Shown in pieces: positions 28,063 to 37,069 of a stretch of DNA of 64,000 bases. Numbering within the stretch: the first letter of the stretch is position 1; the number at the start of each line of letters is the position of its first letter. The notes beneath the pieces are model-generated. The model searched no databases. It was given only the letters and a program-made list of their open reading frames with translations, and was not told the DNA's origin. This DNA is from Chitinophagaceae bacterium (GTDB taxonomy: Bacteria > Bacteroidota > Bacteroidia > Chitinophagales > Chitinophagaceae). The stretch is from assembly GCA_947458275.1 (NCBI GenBank), contig CANGYR010000005.1, forward strand, positions 92,773-156,772, given 5' to 3'. The position numbers and the translations under genes are program-made.

Positions 28063-28498
28063 TTCAGGCCAACGCAAAAAATTATTAGGCATTGCCGGCG
28101 CTTTATTGACGCTGGTGATTCCATGTTTCATAATGCTTCGCCATAGCGAACATATTGAAACAGCTCAGTCGCTTTGTCCGTTTAAAATGATTACAGGGTT
28201 TCCCTGCCCCGGCTGTGGTATTACCAAGTCGTTGATTTTTTTATTTAAGGGGGATTTATATAAAAGTCTTCAATATCATTTATTCGGCCCGTTGACTTTT
28301 TTGTTTTGTATCACTATCATCGCAATTCTTGCTGTTGAATTGATAACAAAAAAAGAATACCTGCGAAAATATTTTTTCAGTAAAAAAATCGCCTACACAT
28401 TAGGAGGAGCTTTGATTATCTATCATTTTACCAGATTGATATATTTTATTTCATCCAACAGTATAGATGAAATTCTTCGTGAATCTTTATGGAAATAA
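28028..28498 (+). CDS. DUF2752 membrane protein
   Basis: This protein of up to 156 residues has three or four membrane segments and the DUF2752 motif CPFKMITGFPCPGCGITKS near residues 50-68 (three cysteines), typical of the family. The track's start (TTG 28028) overlaps the preceding gene by 35 bases; GTG 28037 in the same frame is an alternative. No ATG lies before the first membrane segment. It is likely co-translated with the DUF4234 gene. The function is unknown. Confidence 0.8.
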   Translation: MFKVISTSYINNSGQRKKLLGIAGALLTLVIPCFIMLRHSEHIETAQSLCPFKMITGFPCPGCGITKSLIFLFKGDLYKSLQYHLFGPLTFLFCITIIAILAVELITKKEYLRKYFFSKKIAYTLGGALIIYHFTRLIYFISSNSIDEILRESLWK

Positions 28499-28568
28499 TA
28501 TTCTGTATAACAGAAAAAATAAGTTACGAATGCGATATATCAATACATTTACAAAATAATGTGGATAT

Positions 28569-29003
28569 ATGAAACTGAAAATTGATAATGATTTACTGGC
28601 TGAAGAGTTTTTTGAAGACACTCGTCTGCTGGGCATAGTAGCGCCTATAAAGAATTATCAGTTTGTGTGGCATGTCAATCAAAAATTCGGTTTTCAATTT
28701 GAAATCAATCACAGCATGGAAATACAGCTGGTTAAAAAAAATCGAAACTATTTTTTTTCTATCTATGATTACACTGTGCCTAACCGGTTTCTTTCACATT
28801 ATCTTTATCAAAACCAGCACGACGGAGAATTTCTCCTGCCGGAATTCAGGCATCTCGATTATTTATGGCTGACTAAAGGCGACGAGGTAGGTTCAGAAGA
28901 GCTCAATGACCTTTCGCAGGCTATTCGAAAATTGCCCTCCGTTCAGCTGGTGAATGAAATGTCGAATGAAAAAATAAAAAACAAACAACACCTGATTTTT
29001 TAA
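28569..29003 (+). CDS. IPExxxVDY family protein
   Basis: This 144-residue protein belongs to a Bacteroidota-restricted family named after the C-terminal motif. Here the motif reads LPEFRHLDY near residues 90-98, where the typical I/V positions are replaced by L. The rest is a compact alpha/beta protein. It contains a cluster of aromatic residues (YFFSIYDYTVPNRFLSHYLYQ). No function has been established. It lies 12 bases before the pterin dehydratase-like gene. Confidence 0.85.
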   Translation: MKLKIDNDLLAEEFFEDTRLLGIVAPIKNYQFVWHVNQKFGFQFEINHSMEIQLVKKNRNYFFSIYDYTVPNRFLSHYLYQNQHDGEFLLPEFRHLDYLWLTKGDEVGSEELNDLSQAIRKLPSVQLVNEMSNEKIKNKQHLIF

Positions 29004-29015
29004 ATATCAGTTTTT

Positions 29016-29249
29016 ATGTGGGAAGAAAAAAACAATCAGCTCTATAAAAAATTTCAGTTCCGTGATTTCTCAGAAGCATTTGCTTTTATGACAAGGGTGG
29101 CTATTGAGGCAGAAAAAATGAATCATCATCCGTTATGGAGTAATGTGTACAACACCGTTGAAATCTGGCTAAGCACACATGATGCCGGAAACATTGTCAC
29201 GGAAAAAGATATACAACTGGCCAAACGTATAGACGAAATTTTCGGCTAA
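29016..29249 (+). CDS. pterin-4a-carbinolamine dehydratase family protein
   Basis: This is a small protein of 77 residues, slightly shorter than typical (about 95). It matches the PCD fold. The signature [22 protein letters not shown] at 30-51 includes the catalytic histidines (HH) and downstream WSNVYNTV. It also has [17 protein letters not shown]. In aromatic amino acid hydroxylation systems it regenerates tetrahydrobiopterin. In bacteria without such hydroxylases it may act in molybdopterin or folate-related pathways. It ends 3 bases before rho on the opposite strand. Confidence 0.92.
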   Translation: MWEEKNNQLYKKFQFRDFSEAFAFMTRVAIEAEKMNHHPLWSNVYNTVEIWLSTHDAGNIVTEKDIQLAKRIDEIFG

Positions 29250-29252
29250 TAC

Positions 29253-30851
29253 TTATCCATTCATCGATGTCAGGAATTCTGCATTGTCCTTGGTTCCCTT
29301 CATATTTTTCAGCAGCATATTGATGGCTTCCTCTGCATTCATATCGGCGATATGCTTGCGCAATACCCACATACGCTTGAAGGTATCTTTATCAAGCAAT
29401 AAATCGTCTCTTCTTGTAGAAGATGAAACAATATCGATAGCTGGATAAATACGACGGTTAGATAATTTACGTTCGAGTTGCAATTCCATATTACCTGTTC
29501 CCTTAAATTCCTCAAAAATCACCTCGTCCATTTTACTTCCGGTGTCCACCAGTGCAGTCGCAATGATTGTCAGGGATCCTCCGTTCTCTATTTTACGAGC
29601 AGCACCAAAGAATTGTTTCGGCTTCTGCATGGCATTGGCCTCCACACCACCCGACAATACTTTACCGCTTGATGGTGCAACTGTATTGTGCGCTCTTGCC
29701 AAACGCGTTATGGAATCTAATAAAATCACTACATCATGTCCGCACTCAACCAATCTTTTTGCTTTTTGCAATGCAATAGTTGAAACCTTTACATGTTTTT
29801 CGGCGGGCTCATCAAATGTTGAGGCAATTACTTCAGCTTTCACGCTGCGCTCCATATCTGTAACCTCTTCGGGCCTTTCATCTACCAGTACAATCATCAG
29901 GTAACATTCAGGGTGATTTTCTGCAATAGCATTGGCAAGCTCTTTCAACAGCATTGTCTTACCCGTTTTTGGCTGAGCCACAATCAATCCGCGCTGTCCT
30001 TTTCCTATTGGAGTGAAAAGGTCCATGATACGCGTACTGAAATTATCAGACTTTGTAGTAAGATTCAATTTTTCAAAAGGAAATAACGGCGTCAGATAAT
30101 CGAACGGAACACGGTCTCTTACATCTTCCGGACTTTTGCCATTGATGGTTTCCACTTTCAGCAGGGCAAAATATTTTTCGCCTTCTTTGGGTGGTCTCAC
30201 AGAACCATACACGGTGTCTCCGGTTTTTAAACCGAATAATTTTATTTGTGAGGGTGAAACATAAATATCATCGGGACTTGACAAATAGTTGTAATCGCTG
30301 CTTCTCAAAAAACCATATCCATCGGGCATCATTTCCAGCACACCTTCTCCCAATACCACTCCGTCAAACTCTATATTGAATACGGGTTGTTCGCGGCGCG
30401 CAGGGGGAAAATTTTTTACTTCTCTAGATGCTTGCTGTTGCTGCTGTACATCTAAAAGCTGATCGGGTTGTTGTACATCTTCCTGTTGCAGCATTTGTGC
30501 AATAGCAGGCGGAACGGTACTTTGTTCCGGGGTGATGGGAAGTAGCTCTTCTTCCTGTAGTTCTACTTCTTCCGACTTGGTCTTTCTCGCTACCGGCTTT
30601 TTATCAGACTCGATCTTTTTTGCTTTGGCAGGAGCAGCTTCTTCGGAACCGTCTTTTTTCAGAATCCTTTTTCTTTTAGGCTTTTCGTCTTCAGAGGATT
30701 TTTTTTCTTGTGGCATGTTGTCTTGATAATCCAGAATGAGGTTAATTAGATCGTTTCTGGCAATTTTTTTTGTGTTTGGAATATTTAGTTGTTCTGCAAT
30801 ATCGAGCAGTTCGGGAACGAGAAGATCGTTCAGTTGAGATTTATCGTACAT
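29253..30851 (-). CDS. rho: transcription termination factor Rho
   Basis: Rho is the hexameric RNA helicase that ends transcription at unstructured C-rich RNA. The 532 residues contain an N-terminal Rho_N SAP-like helix bundle (residues 4-40), a charged, low-complexity insertion (45-150, with polyglutamine stretches), the cold-shock RNA-binding domain (about 155-230), Walker [12 protein letters not shown] near 297 and Walker [11 protein letters not shown] near 377. The insertion makes it longer than the E. coli protein, as in other Bacteroidota. It is convergent with the PCD-like gene; the gap is 3 bases. Confidence 0.98.
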   Translation of the reverse strand: MYDKSQLNDLLVPELLDIAEQLNIPNTKKIARNDLINLILDYQDNMPQEKKSSEDEKPKRKRILKKDGSEEAAPAKAKKIESDKKPVARKTKSEEVELQEEELLPITPEQSTVPPAIAQMLQQEDVQQPDQLLDVQQQQQASREVKNFPPARREQPVFNIEFDGVVLGEGVLEMMPDGYGFLRSSDYNYLSSPDDIYVSPSQIKLFGLKTGDTVYGSVRPPKEGEKYFALLKVETINGKSPEDVRDRVPFDYLTPLFPFEKLNLTTKSDNFSTRIMDLFTPIGKGQRGLIVAQPKTGKTMLLKELANAIAENHPECYLMIVLVDERPEEVTDMERSVKAEVIASTFDEPAEKHVKVSTIALQKAKRLVECGHDVVILLDSITRLARAHNTVAPSSGKVLSGGVEANAMQKPKQFFGAARKIENGGSLTIIATALVDTGSKMDEVIFEEFKGTGNMELQLERKLSNRRIYPAIDIVSSSTRRDDLLLDKDTFKRMWVLRKHIADMNAEEAINMLLKNMKGTKDNAEFLTSMNG

Positions 30852-31086
30852 AAATATATGAGAAAATGCGTTTCAAAAATTACACGCTTAAAAAACTAAA
30901 TGTTGATGTTGAAAAAATATGTTGAAAGTGGTTTCGGTCCTGAAGTGCTTCGATCAAGCGATTAGTAACAACCAATTCTGTAACGAAATTACACAGATTT
31001 AATTAAAAATCGCTTTTTCTTAATAAAATTTATTTTTAAATAATATGTAGCGTATTATATATTAACTGTGATTAAGGGACAACCCT
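30852..31086. other. leader region upstream of rho, no gene seen
   Basis: This AT-rich stretch of about 235 bases contains no ORF that I can support and no obvious hairpin. It is the likely location of the rho promoter and possibly of autoregulation. Confidence 0.4.
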
Positions 31087-31383
31087 TTACCATCTCTCTT
31101 CTGTATCGGAAGACGGTTTGTCGTGATCCTGCATTCTTGCCTTTAGTTTCATTATCTGTCTTTCTATCATCAGCGATGCAATGATTTTTCCGGCATCTTC
31201 GTCGGGGTTGTCTTTTAGAATATTTTTAAGTTTCTCTTCGCTCACATCAAGTCTGTATAACAATTGTATCAGATGTGGAAAATCATCTTTGATGAGTTGG
31301 TTGATGTATGCAGATAGTTCATTGAATATTGATGGATTCGACAGTTCTTCTTGAGTTGCGTTAGTTAAGATGTGTTCGATCAT
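31087..31383 (-). CDS. small helical protein of unknown function
   Basis: This 98-residue acidic, helical protein (MIEHILTNATQEELSN...) has no signal peptide or membrane segment. It is presumably cytoplasmic. I do not recognise the family. It starts just left of a tandem array of a 65-bp repeat (31391-31530) that separates it from the GxxExxY gene. Confidence 0.7.
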   Translation of the reverse strand: MIEHILTNATQEELSNPSIFNELSAYINQLIKDDFPHLIQLLYRLDVSEEKLKNILKDNPDEDAGKIIASLMIERQIMKLKARMQDHDKPSSDTEERW

Positions 31384-31390
31384 TGTCTGT

Positions 31391-31530
31391 ACTATGATTT
31401 AAATGATTGAATGAATACTATGATTCCAATTATCGACGAGCAATATGCTTTATATACTATGGTTTTAATGATTGATTGAATACCATGATTCCAAATATCG
31501 ACGAGTAATATACTTTATATACTATGATTT
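31391..31530. repeat. 65-bp tandem repeat, two copies plus partial third
   Basis: Two full 65-bp copies (31391-31455 and 31456-31520) are about 90 percent alike, and a third starts at 31521 (ACTATGATTTTTT). Each contains ACTATGATT and CGACGAG. The second copy contains the stop codon of the GxxExxY gene. A related inverted segment lies on the other side of that gene (31991-32045). Confidence 0.85.
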
Positions 31531-31916
31531 TTTGATTTAGGTTTCATAACTCTCTTAAATTGTAGACTCCTCTTTCCAAAATTAATCAGTAAACCAATGT
31601 CTAATCTATAAATTTCTAAATAATTAATTGCTTGGGCTAGATGCATATCATCAAGTTGCACAACAGCTTTTAGTTCCAACATTATTTTACCTTCTACAAA
31701 AAAATCAACCCTGCGCAATCCGATTTTTTGGCCTTTATAAAAGATATCCATTTCGTGCTCTCTGCTAAATGAAATGTTATTTTGAGCCATTTCAATTGCC
31801 AATGCCCTTTGGTAAATTACTTCTTGAAAGCCATTCCCTATTATACGATGAACTTCCATTGCACAACCAATTACTTTACCGGTTAGATCTGATAGCGGGT
31901 AATCCTGATTTATCAT
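31515..31916 (-). CDS. GxxExxY protein (PD-(D/E)XK nuclease-like)
   Basis: This 133-residue protein has the name-giving motif GNGFQEVIYQRALAIEM near residues 27-43 and a nuclease-like core RRVDFFVEGKIMLELKAV near residues 69-86, with D and ELK as candidate catalytic residues of the PD-(D/E)XK fold. The function is unknown. The last residues (NHSI) and stop are supplied by a 65-bp repeat, and inverted repeat sequence lies upstream of its start, so the gene is enclosed by related repeats. Confidence 0.9.
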   Translation of the reverse strand: MINQDYPLSDLTGKVIGCAMEVHRIIGNGFQEVIYQRALAIEMAQNNISFSREHEMDIFYKGQKIGLRRVDFFVEGKIMLELKAVVQLDDMHLAQAINYLEIYRLDIGLLINFGKRSLQFKRVMKPKSKNHSI

Positions 31917-31990
31917 AGCTGTTTTTTGTAACTAGGACTTAGTATACTCTTAAATTAAAATGAGCCTTGAATTTTAACATTAAGCCCGTT

Positions 31991-32045
31991 TTTTAATCAT
32001 AGTAATCATTTAATCATAGTAGTCATTCAATCATTTAAATCACAG
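31991..32045. repeat. inverted partner of the AATCATAGT repeat
   Basis: The sequence contains AATCATAGT twice and a segment TCATTCAATCATTTAAATCA that is the reverse complement of the left array (TGATTTAAATGATTGAATGA, 31394-31413). Together with 31391-31530 it flanks the GxxExxY gene in inverted orientation. Confidence 0.8.
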
Positions 32046-32161
32046 TCCCGACGTTTTACTGCAATTTATTACAGGGCTTCTGTATCAGTAGGAGAAAAAC
32101 ATCAGAAAAAAGATGTTTAAAAACAGTATTAGAAATATACAATCGTTTTCTTTTGACTTTC

Positions 32162-32974
32162 TCAAAACTTCTCCAACACACCCAATCCAAACAAGGCAAA
32201 ATCGTATTTAACGGGATCTTTTCTGTCCATTTGTTTGAGTGCATCAGTCAACTCAACTGCCGCCTGCCAGTCAGATTGCTTCCTCGTTAATAAACCAAAT
32301 CTTTTGGCTACACGCAATACATGCACATCAGTGGGGATGATCAATTGCGATGGCTTGATGTTATTCCATATTCCGAAGTCAACACCTTTTTTATCCTTTC
32401 GCACCATCCAGCGCAGATACATATTCAACCTCTTGCACGATGAGTTTTTTAGCGGAGCAGCAATGTGTTTTCTGGTTCTCTCCGGGACATCCGGTAAAGA
32501 AAAAAAATAGCGATAAAATCCATTCAGTGCATTTTCTATCGATGCATCTTTTTTATTCATCCATTTTGAAAATGCTGTTTCTAGTGTTTGATGTTGTTGG
32601 TAATGAAGTTTAAAAAAAGATACGAAGTATAATAAATCTGTTGCATTGAAGGTACGATGCTTAAATGCTGTAAGTCGTTTCAATTCCTTATCACTGTGAT
32701 GCAAACAAAAATCATGCGGGGCATTGTCCATCAGTTGCAATAACTCTCTAGACTTACTAATAATAGTGGTTCGGTTGCCCCAGGCAAATATAGCCGCAAA
32801 GAAACCCGCAATCTCTATGTCTTGTTGCTTGCTGAATGAATGCGGAATGCATATTGGATCCGCCTCAATAAAAAAAGGCCGATTGTATTCATCCGCTTTA
32901 TTGTCGAGAAATATTTTGAGAGAGGGTTGAATGAGATTGAATTTAGTTGAATATAGTTGAGTATGTCTCTTCAC
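32162..32974 (-). CDS. TIGR02757 family protein
   Basis: This 270-residue protein belongs to TIGR02757/DUF2400. Typical segments are EYNRPFFIEADPICIPHSFSK near residue 30-50, IAGFFAAIFAWGNR near 53-66, and IPTDVHVLRVAKRFGLL near 213-229, a helix-hairpin-helix glycosylase-like region. The family may be involved in DNA repair, but this is not established. The start is GTG (32972-32974), which lies on the edge of a CTCTGCG repeat; no ATG exists before the conserved core. Confidence 0.88.
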   Translation of the reverse strand: MKRHTQLYSTKFNLIQPSLKIFLDNKADEYNRPFFIEADPICIPHSFSKQQDIEIAGFFAAIFAWGNRTTIISKSRELLQLMDNAPHDFCLHHSDKELKRLTAFKHRTFNATDLLYFVSFFKLHYQQHQTLETAFSKWMNKKDASIENALNGFYRYFFSLPDVPERTRKHIAAPLKNSSCKRLNMYLRWMVRKDKKGVDFGIWNNIKPSQLIIPTDVHVLRVAKRFGLLTRKQSDWQAAVELTDALKQMDRKDPVKYDFALFGLGVLEKF

Positions 32975-33060
32975 CGCAGAGAAAGAAGAACACAGAGATA
33001 ACGCAGAGAATAAAGTCCTCTGCGAAAACTCAGCGAACTCTGCGGCTCTGCGGTAAAAAA
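32968..33060. repeat. interspersed repeat of CTCTGCGG type
   Basis: A long imperfect inverted repeat begins ACCGCAGAG and ends CTCTGCGGT, with inner copies ACGCAGAG and CTCTGCG. Repeats of this kind are scattered in many Bacteroidota genomes. It overlaps the GTG start of the TIGR02757 gene. Confidence 0.7.
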
Positions 33061-33065
33061 ATGTT

Positions 33066-33096
33066 TAGCAGTTTAGGAGATTAGAAGTTTAGTTGT
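33066..33096 (+). repeat. GTTTAGxAGTTTAG short repeat
   Basis: Degenerate copies of GTTTAGxxGTTTAG (AGTTTAGGAGATTAG, AAGTTTAGTTG) lie between the CTCTGCGG repeat and the metB stop. Similar tracts are at 36325-36350 and 54367-54398. Confidence 0.5.
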
Positions 33097-33111
33097 TGCA
33101 ACCTCTTCAAC

Positions 33112-34278
33112 CTATCTCTCCATCGCCTGCTTCAAATCCTCCACCAAATCATCCGCATCTTCAATGCCAATGCTCAATCTGATGAGGCCGTCCGTTAAAC
33201 CATATTTCAGTCTTTCTTCTCTTGGTATGCTGGCATGTGTCATGCTCGCCGGATGATTGATCAACGATTCCACTCCACCTAAACTTTCAGCCAGTGAAAA
33301 TATTTTTGTGCCGGATAATACTTTTGTTGCTGCTTCTATACTTGGATCTTTCAAGGTAAAACTCAGCATGCCGCCAAATCCGCGCATTTGTTTTTTAGCT
33401 ATGGCATAACCCGGGTGATCTTCAAATCCGCACCAATATACTTTGTCCACTTTAGGATGATTACGCAAATAATTCGCCACAACAATCCCATTTTCACAAT
33501 GTGCTTTCATACGCACATGCAATGTTTTGATGCCGCGCAATACCAGAAAACAATCAAAGGGCCCCGGCACCGCGCCGCAACTTTTTTGTATGAAATACAA
33601 CTGATCTCTCAAAGCTGTATCATTCATAATCAATGCACCCTGAATCACATCACTGTGACCGCCCAGATATTTTGTAGAAGAATGCATCACAATGTCTGCG
33701 CCCAAGTCGAGTGGGTTCTGCAGATAGGGAGAAGCAAAGGTGTTATCTACACAGAGTATGGTTCCGGCTTTTTTGGAAATCGCCGCTACGGCTTCGATGT
33801 CCGTTATATTCATCAAAGGATTGGTAGGTGTTTCAATCCATATCAATTTCGTTTTCGCATTCAGCGCCTTGGTGATATTGTCAGGATTCGTGGTGTCGAC
33901 ATAATGGAATTTGATGCCAAACTTTTCAAAGATTTTGGTAAACAAACGATAGGTACCGCCATACATGTCATTACCGGCAATGACTTCATCGCCCGGAACG
34001 AGCAGCTTGATGACCGCATCTGTTGCCGCCACGCCGCTGCCAAACGCCAATCCGTATTTACCATTCTCAATGGTTGCCAATGCCGACTCTAATGCAAAGC
34101 GCGTGGGATTTTGCGAGCGGGCATATTCATAGCCTTTGTGTTGACCCGGAGCCGACTGCACATAAGTGGATGTCTGAAAAATCGGCGTCATAATCGCTCC
34201 AGTAGAAGGATCCGGCTCCGCACCTGCATGAATGAACTTAGTGGCAATTTTTATATTTTTTGATAAATCAATACTCAT
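33112..34278 (-). CDS. metB: Cys/Met metabolism PLP enzyme (cystathionine gamma-synthase-like)
   Basis: This PLP-dependent enzyme of the gamma-synthase/lyase group has 388 residues. The PLP lysine is in SSTKYLGGHSDV near 203. Other family patterns are IETPTNPLMNITDI near residue 150, YARSQNPTRFALESALATIE near residue 53, and FSLAESLGGVESLINHPASMTHASI near 333-357. Cystathionine gamma-synthase joins O-acyl-homoserine and cysteine; cystathionine gamma-lyase or O-acetylhomoserine sulfhydrylase are alternative activities with the same fold. Confidence 0.93.
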   Translation of the reverse strand: MSIDLSKNIKIATKFIHAGAEPDPSTGAIMTPIFQTSTYVQSAPGQHKGYEYARSQNPTRFALESALATIENGKYGLAFGSGVAATDAVIKLLVPGDEVIAGNDMYGGTYRLFTKIFEKFGIKFHYVDTTNPDNITKALNAKTKLIWIETPTNPLMNITDIEAVAAISKKAGTILCVDNTFASPYLQNPLDLGADIVMHSSTKYLGGHSDVIQGALIMNDTALRDQLYFIQKSCGAVPGPFDCFLVLRGIKTLHVRMKAHCENGIVVANYLRNHPKVDKVYWCGFEDHPGYAIAKKQMRGFGGMLSFTLKDPSIEAATKVLSGTKIFSLAESLGGVESLINHPASMTHASIPREERLKYGLTDGLIRLSIGIEDADDLVEDLKQAMER

Positions 34279-34333
34279 TTGATGAAATATTTAGGGAGCA
34301 TAAAATTAGGAATAATTATTCCAAGGAAAGAGG

Positions 34334-36181
34334 TTAACGGCCAAGAATCTTTGCCACACAGAGATAACGCCAGTCATGATTTTTTTCATCATGAGCATGG
34401 GCAGGAATAACTTTTTTCTGTAAAGTCTGTTTATTCAAAATTCCGTTTTGAACGAGTTTCGTCTTGGCTTCGGTTACTGCTTCCTGCATCACGGGAGCAT
34501 CGAGCCATTTCTTTTGCGGCGGCTCGTAGCCAATTTTGTCGGTACGCCACACTATTTCATCAGGAAGTTTTTTGTCCATCAGTTTACGTAAAATATGTTT
34601 GGTAAAGCCTCCTTTGATTTTATAATCTGCCGGCAAGGAAAAAATAAATTTCACCAGTTCATGAGATAAAAACGGCAATCTCGCTTCACAACCGTGCGCC
34701 ATCGAATTGCGGTCGCTGAAGCGCAGCAATTCTTCAATACCATGCTCCATCATATTGAAACAAAGAATATCATTCAGTTTGGTCACCACCGGCTTATGTA
34801 TACCATCCCACTCTCTTCCTTTTAAAAGAGAAAGCAAATCCTTGCTTACATCATGATTGTGTGCAATTTTATTGTACTCTCTTTTTTCCAAAGCAAGCGA
34901 CACATGAGAAGGAAGATAGGCGGCAACATAATTTTTTATTCCCCACTCAACCTTGATATTATTTTTTTTGAGTGACCGCATTTCATTCCGCATTTTAAAA
35001 AACTGATAGCGGCTAACCTTCTCTTGCAAATACCAGTGCAGATAACGGTGATAACCAGCGAGCACCTCATCGGCTCCCTGACCATCGAGCAAGACCTTTA
35101 TACCGTTCTCTTTGGCTAATTTAAACACACGATATTGCGCATATACACTTGATGAAGGAATGGGCTCTTCATGATGATACATCAGCTTTTCAAAATCCTC
35201 ATACAACTCTTGTTCGTTGGGCGTTACTATGTGATTGGTAATCTTCAATTGATTTGATACGGTTTGAATAAAACGACTCTCGTCTTTTTCAAATCCCGGA
35301 AAAACAGCAGAAAAAGTTTGTACGTCCTTCGGCTGAAATTGTTTTATGTAATACAATATAGATGAACTGTCAAGACCTCCGCTCAAACTGGTTCCCACAG
35401 CCACATCACTTCTTAATCTTCTTGACACTGAAACAGCAAACAATTCGTTCAGTTTTGTAACCGCTTCCTCTTGATCTATTGTATTCAACTGCTGCTTATC
35501 GATGTTCCAGTATTTGCGGACAGATAATTTTCCTTTACGAAAGAGCAAATAATGAGACGGGGGAAGGGAAGATATGTCATTAAAAAAAGTCTGGGTTTTG
35601 TCTGCCGGATTTTGCACATACCCCAATGTGATGTAGTTGAGAATCATTTTGTAATCTGCCTCTTTTTCAATTCCTGCAGCCCATATTGCTTTCATTTCAC
35701 TGGCAAAAACAAAAACTTCTTTTTCATTAAAATAATAGAATGGCTTTTCACCAAAACGATCGCGCGCTGCAATCAAAGTCTGCTCAGCTTCATCCCATAA
35801 TGCAAAAGAAAACATTCCATCGAAATGCTGCAGACATTTGATTTTATAATAATCATAGGCCGCCATGATTACTTCGGTATCGCTGTTGGAGAAAAATTTA
35901 TAGCCAACCTTTTTCAGCTCATCTCTTAATTCGATATAATTATAGAGTTCGCCATTATACACGATAGTGTATCTGCCCATATAATGCATGGGCTGTGCCG
36001 CCTGATCAGTGAGATCAATTATGGCCAACCGACGGTGTGAGAAGCCAACTCGCTTGCCTTCATTCATCCATACGCCCTCTCCATCGGGACCACGATGGCG
36101 CAAAGTATCACCCATACGCTGCAAAACATAGGTGTTAATGTGTTCCTGATTGGGAGATATGATACCGGCTATTCCGCACAT
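34334..36181 (-). CDS. asnB: asparagine synthase (glutamine-hydrolysing)
   Basis: This 615-residue enzyme converts aspartate to asparagine with ATP and glutamine. It starts MCGIAGIISP, where Cys2 is the glutaminase nucleophile. The N-terminal glutaminase domain covers residues 2-210 (with RRLAIIDLTDQAAQPM and YNGELYNYIELR). The synthetase domain follows with the ATP pyrophosphatase motif SLSGGLDSSSI near 265-275 and GQGADEVLAGY near 370-380. A role in cell-surface sugar modification is also possible for this long type, but no such cluster is near. Confidence 0.96.
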   Translation of the reverse strand: MCGIAGIISPNQEHINTYVLQRMGDTLRHRGPDGEGVWMNEGKRVGFSHRRLAIIDLTDQAAQPMHYMGRYTIVYNGELYNYIELRDELKKVGYKFFSNSDTEVIMAAYDYYKIKCLQHFDGMFSFALWDEAEQTLIAARDRFGEKPFYYFNEKEVFVFASEMKAIWAAGIEKEADYKMILNYITLGYVQNPADKTQTFFNDISSLPPSHYLLFRKGKLSVRKYWNIDKQQLNTIDQEEAVTKLNELFAVSVSRRLRSDVAVGTSLSGGLDSSSILYYIKQFQPKDVQTFSAVFPGFEKDESRFIQTVSNQLKITNHIVTPNEQELYEDFEKLMYHHEEPIPSSSVYAQYRVFKLAKENGIKVLLDGQGADEVLAGYHRYLHWYLQEKVSRYQFFKMRNEMRSLKKNNIKVEWGIKNYVAAYLPSHVSLALEKREYNKIAHNHDVSKDLLSLLKGREWDGIHKPVVTKLNDILCFNMMEHGIEELLRFSDRNSMAHGCEARLPFLSHELVKFIFSLPADYKIKGGFTKHILRKLMDKKLPDEIVWRTDKIGYEPPQKKWLDAPVMQEAVTEAKTKLVQNGILNKQTLQKKVIPAHAHDEKNHDWRYLCVAKILGR

Positions 36182-36365
36182 GCTATAAATATCCTACTAA
36201 TAATTAAATGAAAAAGTGATAATGTTAGTATGTGTATAAATACAGGAGAATATAAAATAAAAAAAGGAAACTAGCCCCTCCTGTAGTTACCGCCTTGTGT
36301 TTGCACAAGCGGCTTAAATAGTTGAGTGGTTTAGGAGTTTAGGTGGTTTAGATTTTTCTTCTCCC

Positions 36366-36436
36366 TTGTTGGTGTCATCAACAACAACGGAGATAATATT
36401 TCAGCCCCTCCTACGGAGGGGTTGGGGAGGTACTGA
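36366..36436. repeat. palindromic and CCCCTCC-type repeats at the AcpH-like 3' end
   Basis: TTGTTGGTGTCATCAACAACAA (36366-36387) is a variant of the 18.4 kb palindrome. CCCCTCCTACGGAGGGG (36405-36421) with TTGGGGAGG is a member of the same family as the repeats at 63.7-64.0 kb. The second repeat supplies the final codons and TAG stop of the AcpH-like gene. Confidence 0.75.
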
Positions 36437-37019
36437 ATAATGTTGCTTTTCCTAAAGCATGCTCTTTAACTGCAGGAAAAAATTCATCATAACATCGCTG
36501 AAGCTGTTCAATATTTTTTTCGAAGACTGAAAAAGCGGGACTGGCATCACTAAGATATTTTGCTCTTCTTACAACCCCACCAAAACTTTTTTCAATTCCC
36601 CATGTGTGCCGATAATTCAAGAGCCAGTTTTGCTGACGCATATAGTGAAATGCCGCACTAAAGTTTTCGGGAAAGAACACAGACTGATTGGCAAGCTGTG
36701 TATAAGTCTCTTCTGCAAAGTCAGACAAATGCTGCTCTTGAGAGAACTCCTGGCTGTCATTAGCAAGAAAATAATCATACACTACATCCGCGAAAGCAGC
36801 CGCATAAAGCCCATAAAAGGGCTTGAACAGCTGTTTGATTCGTTGTGTCGACTCATGCTGGTCTGTAAAAGCATCTATGGAACGATGCAACAAAATGCCT
36901 TGGTGTATCTTTTCAGGATAATCATATTGTTTTTTTCCTTTTACGAAATCGCTGATCATATTGCCCAGCAACAATTCGGGTTGATTGAAGGAGAGATAAG
37001 CGTGAGCCAGAAAATTCAT
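36411..37019 (-). CDS. acyl carrier protein phosphodiesterase family protein
   Basis: This 202-residue protein of the AcpH family (HD-like helical phosphodiesterase that removes phosphopantetheine from ACP) has N-terminal MNFLAHAYLSF, GNMISDFVKGK near residue 20-30, ILLHRSIDAFTDQH near residue 43-56 with putative metal-binding His and Asp, and the C-terminal WLLNYRHTWGIEKSFGG. The final residues (STSPTPP) and stop are encoded by an interspersed CCCCTCC repeat, so the native C-terminus may have been displaced. The activity is inferred from the family. Confidence 0.88.
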   Translation of the reverse strand: MNFLAHAYLSFNQPELLLGNMISDFVKGKKQYDYPEKIHQGILLHRSIDAFTDQHESTQRIKQLFKPFYGLYAAAFADVVYDYFLANDSQEFSQEQHLSDFAEETYTQLANQSVFFPENFSAAFHYMRQQNWLLNYRHTWGIEKSFGGVVRRAKYLSDASPAFSVFEKNIEQLQRCYDEFFPAVKEHALGKATLFSTSPTPP

Positions 37020-37069
37020 TTGTAAATTTACAGATATAGTGTTGATAAATATTTACTTTCGTATATCAT

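Noticed and set aside
31391-32045. CRISPR array interpretation of the repeats near GxxExxY
   Set aside because: The units are directly adjacent 65-bp copies with no unique spacers, and no cas gene is in the window.
33388-34092. 234-residue plus-strand ORF opposite metB
   Set aside because: It is a long antisense shadow of the metB gene, with no domain and the usual Cys/His-rich composition of such shadows.
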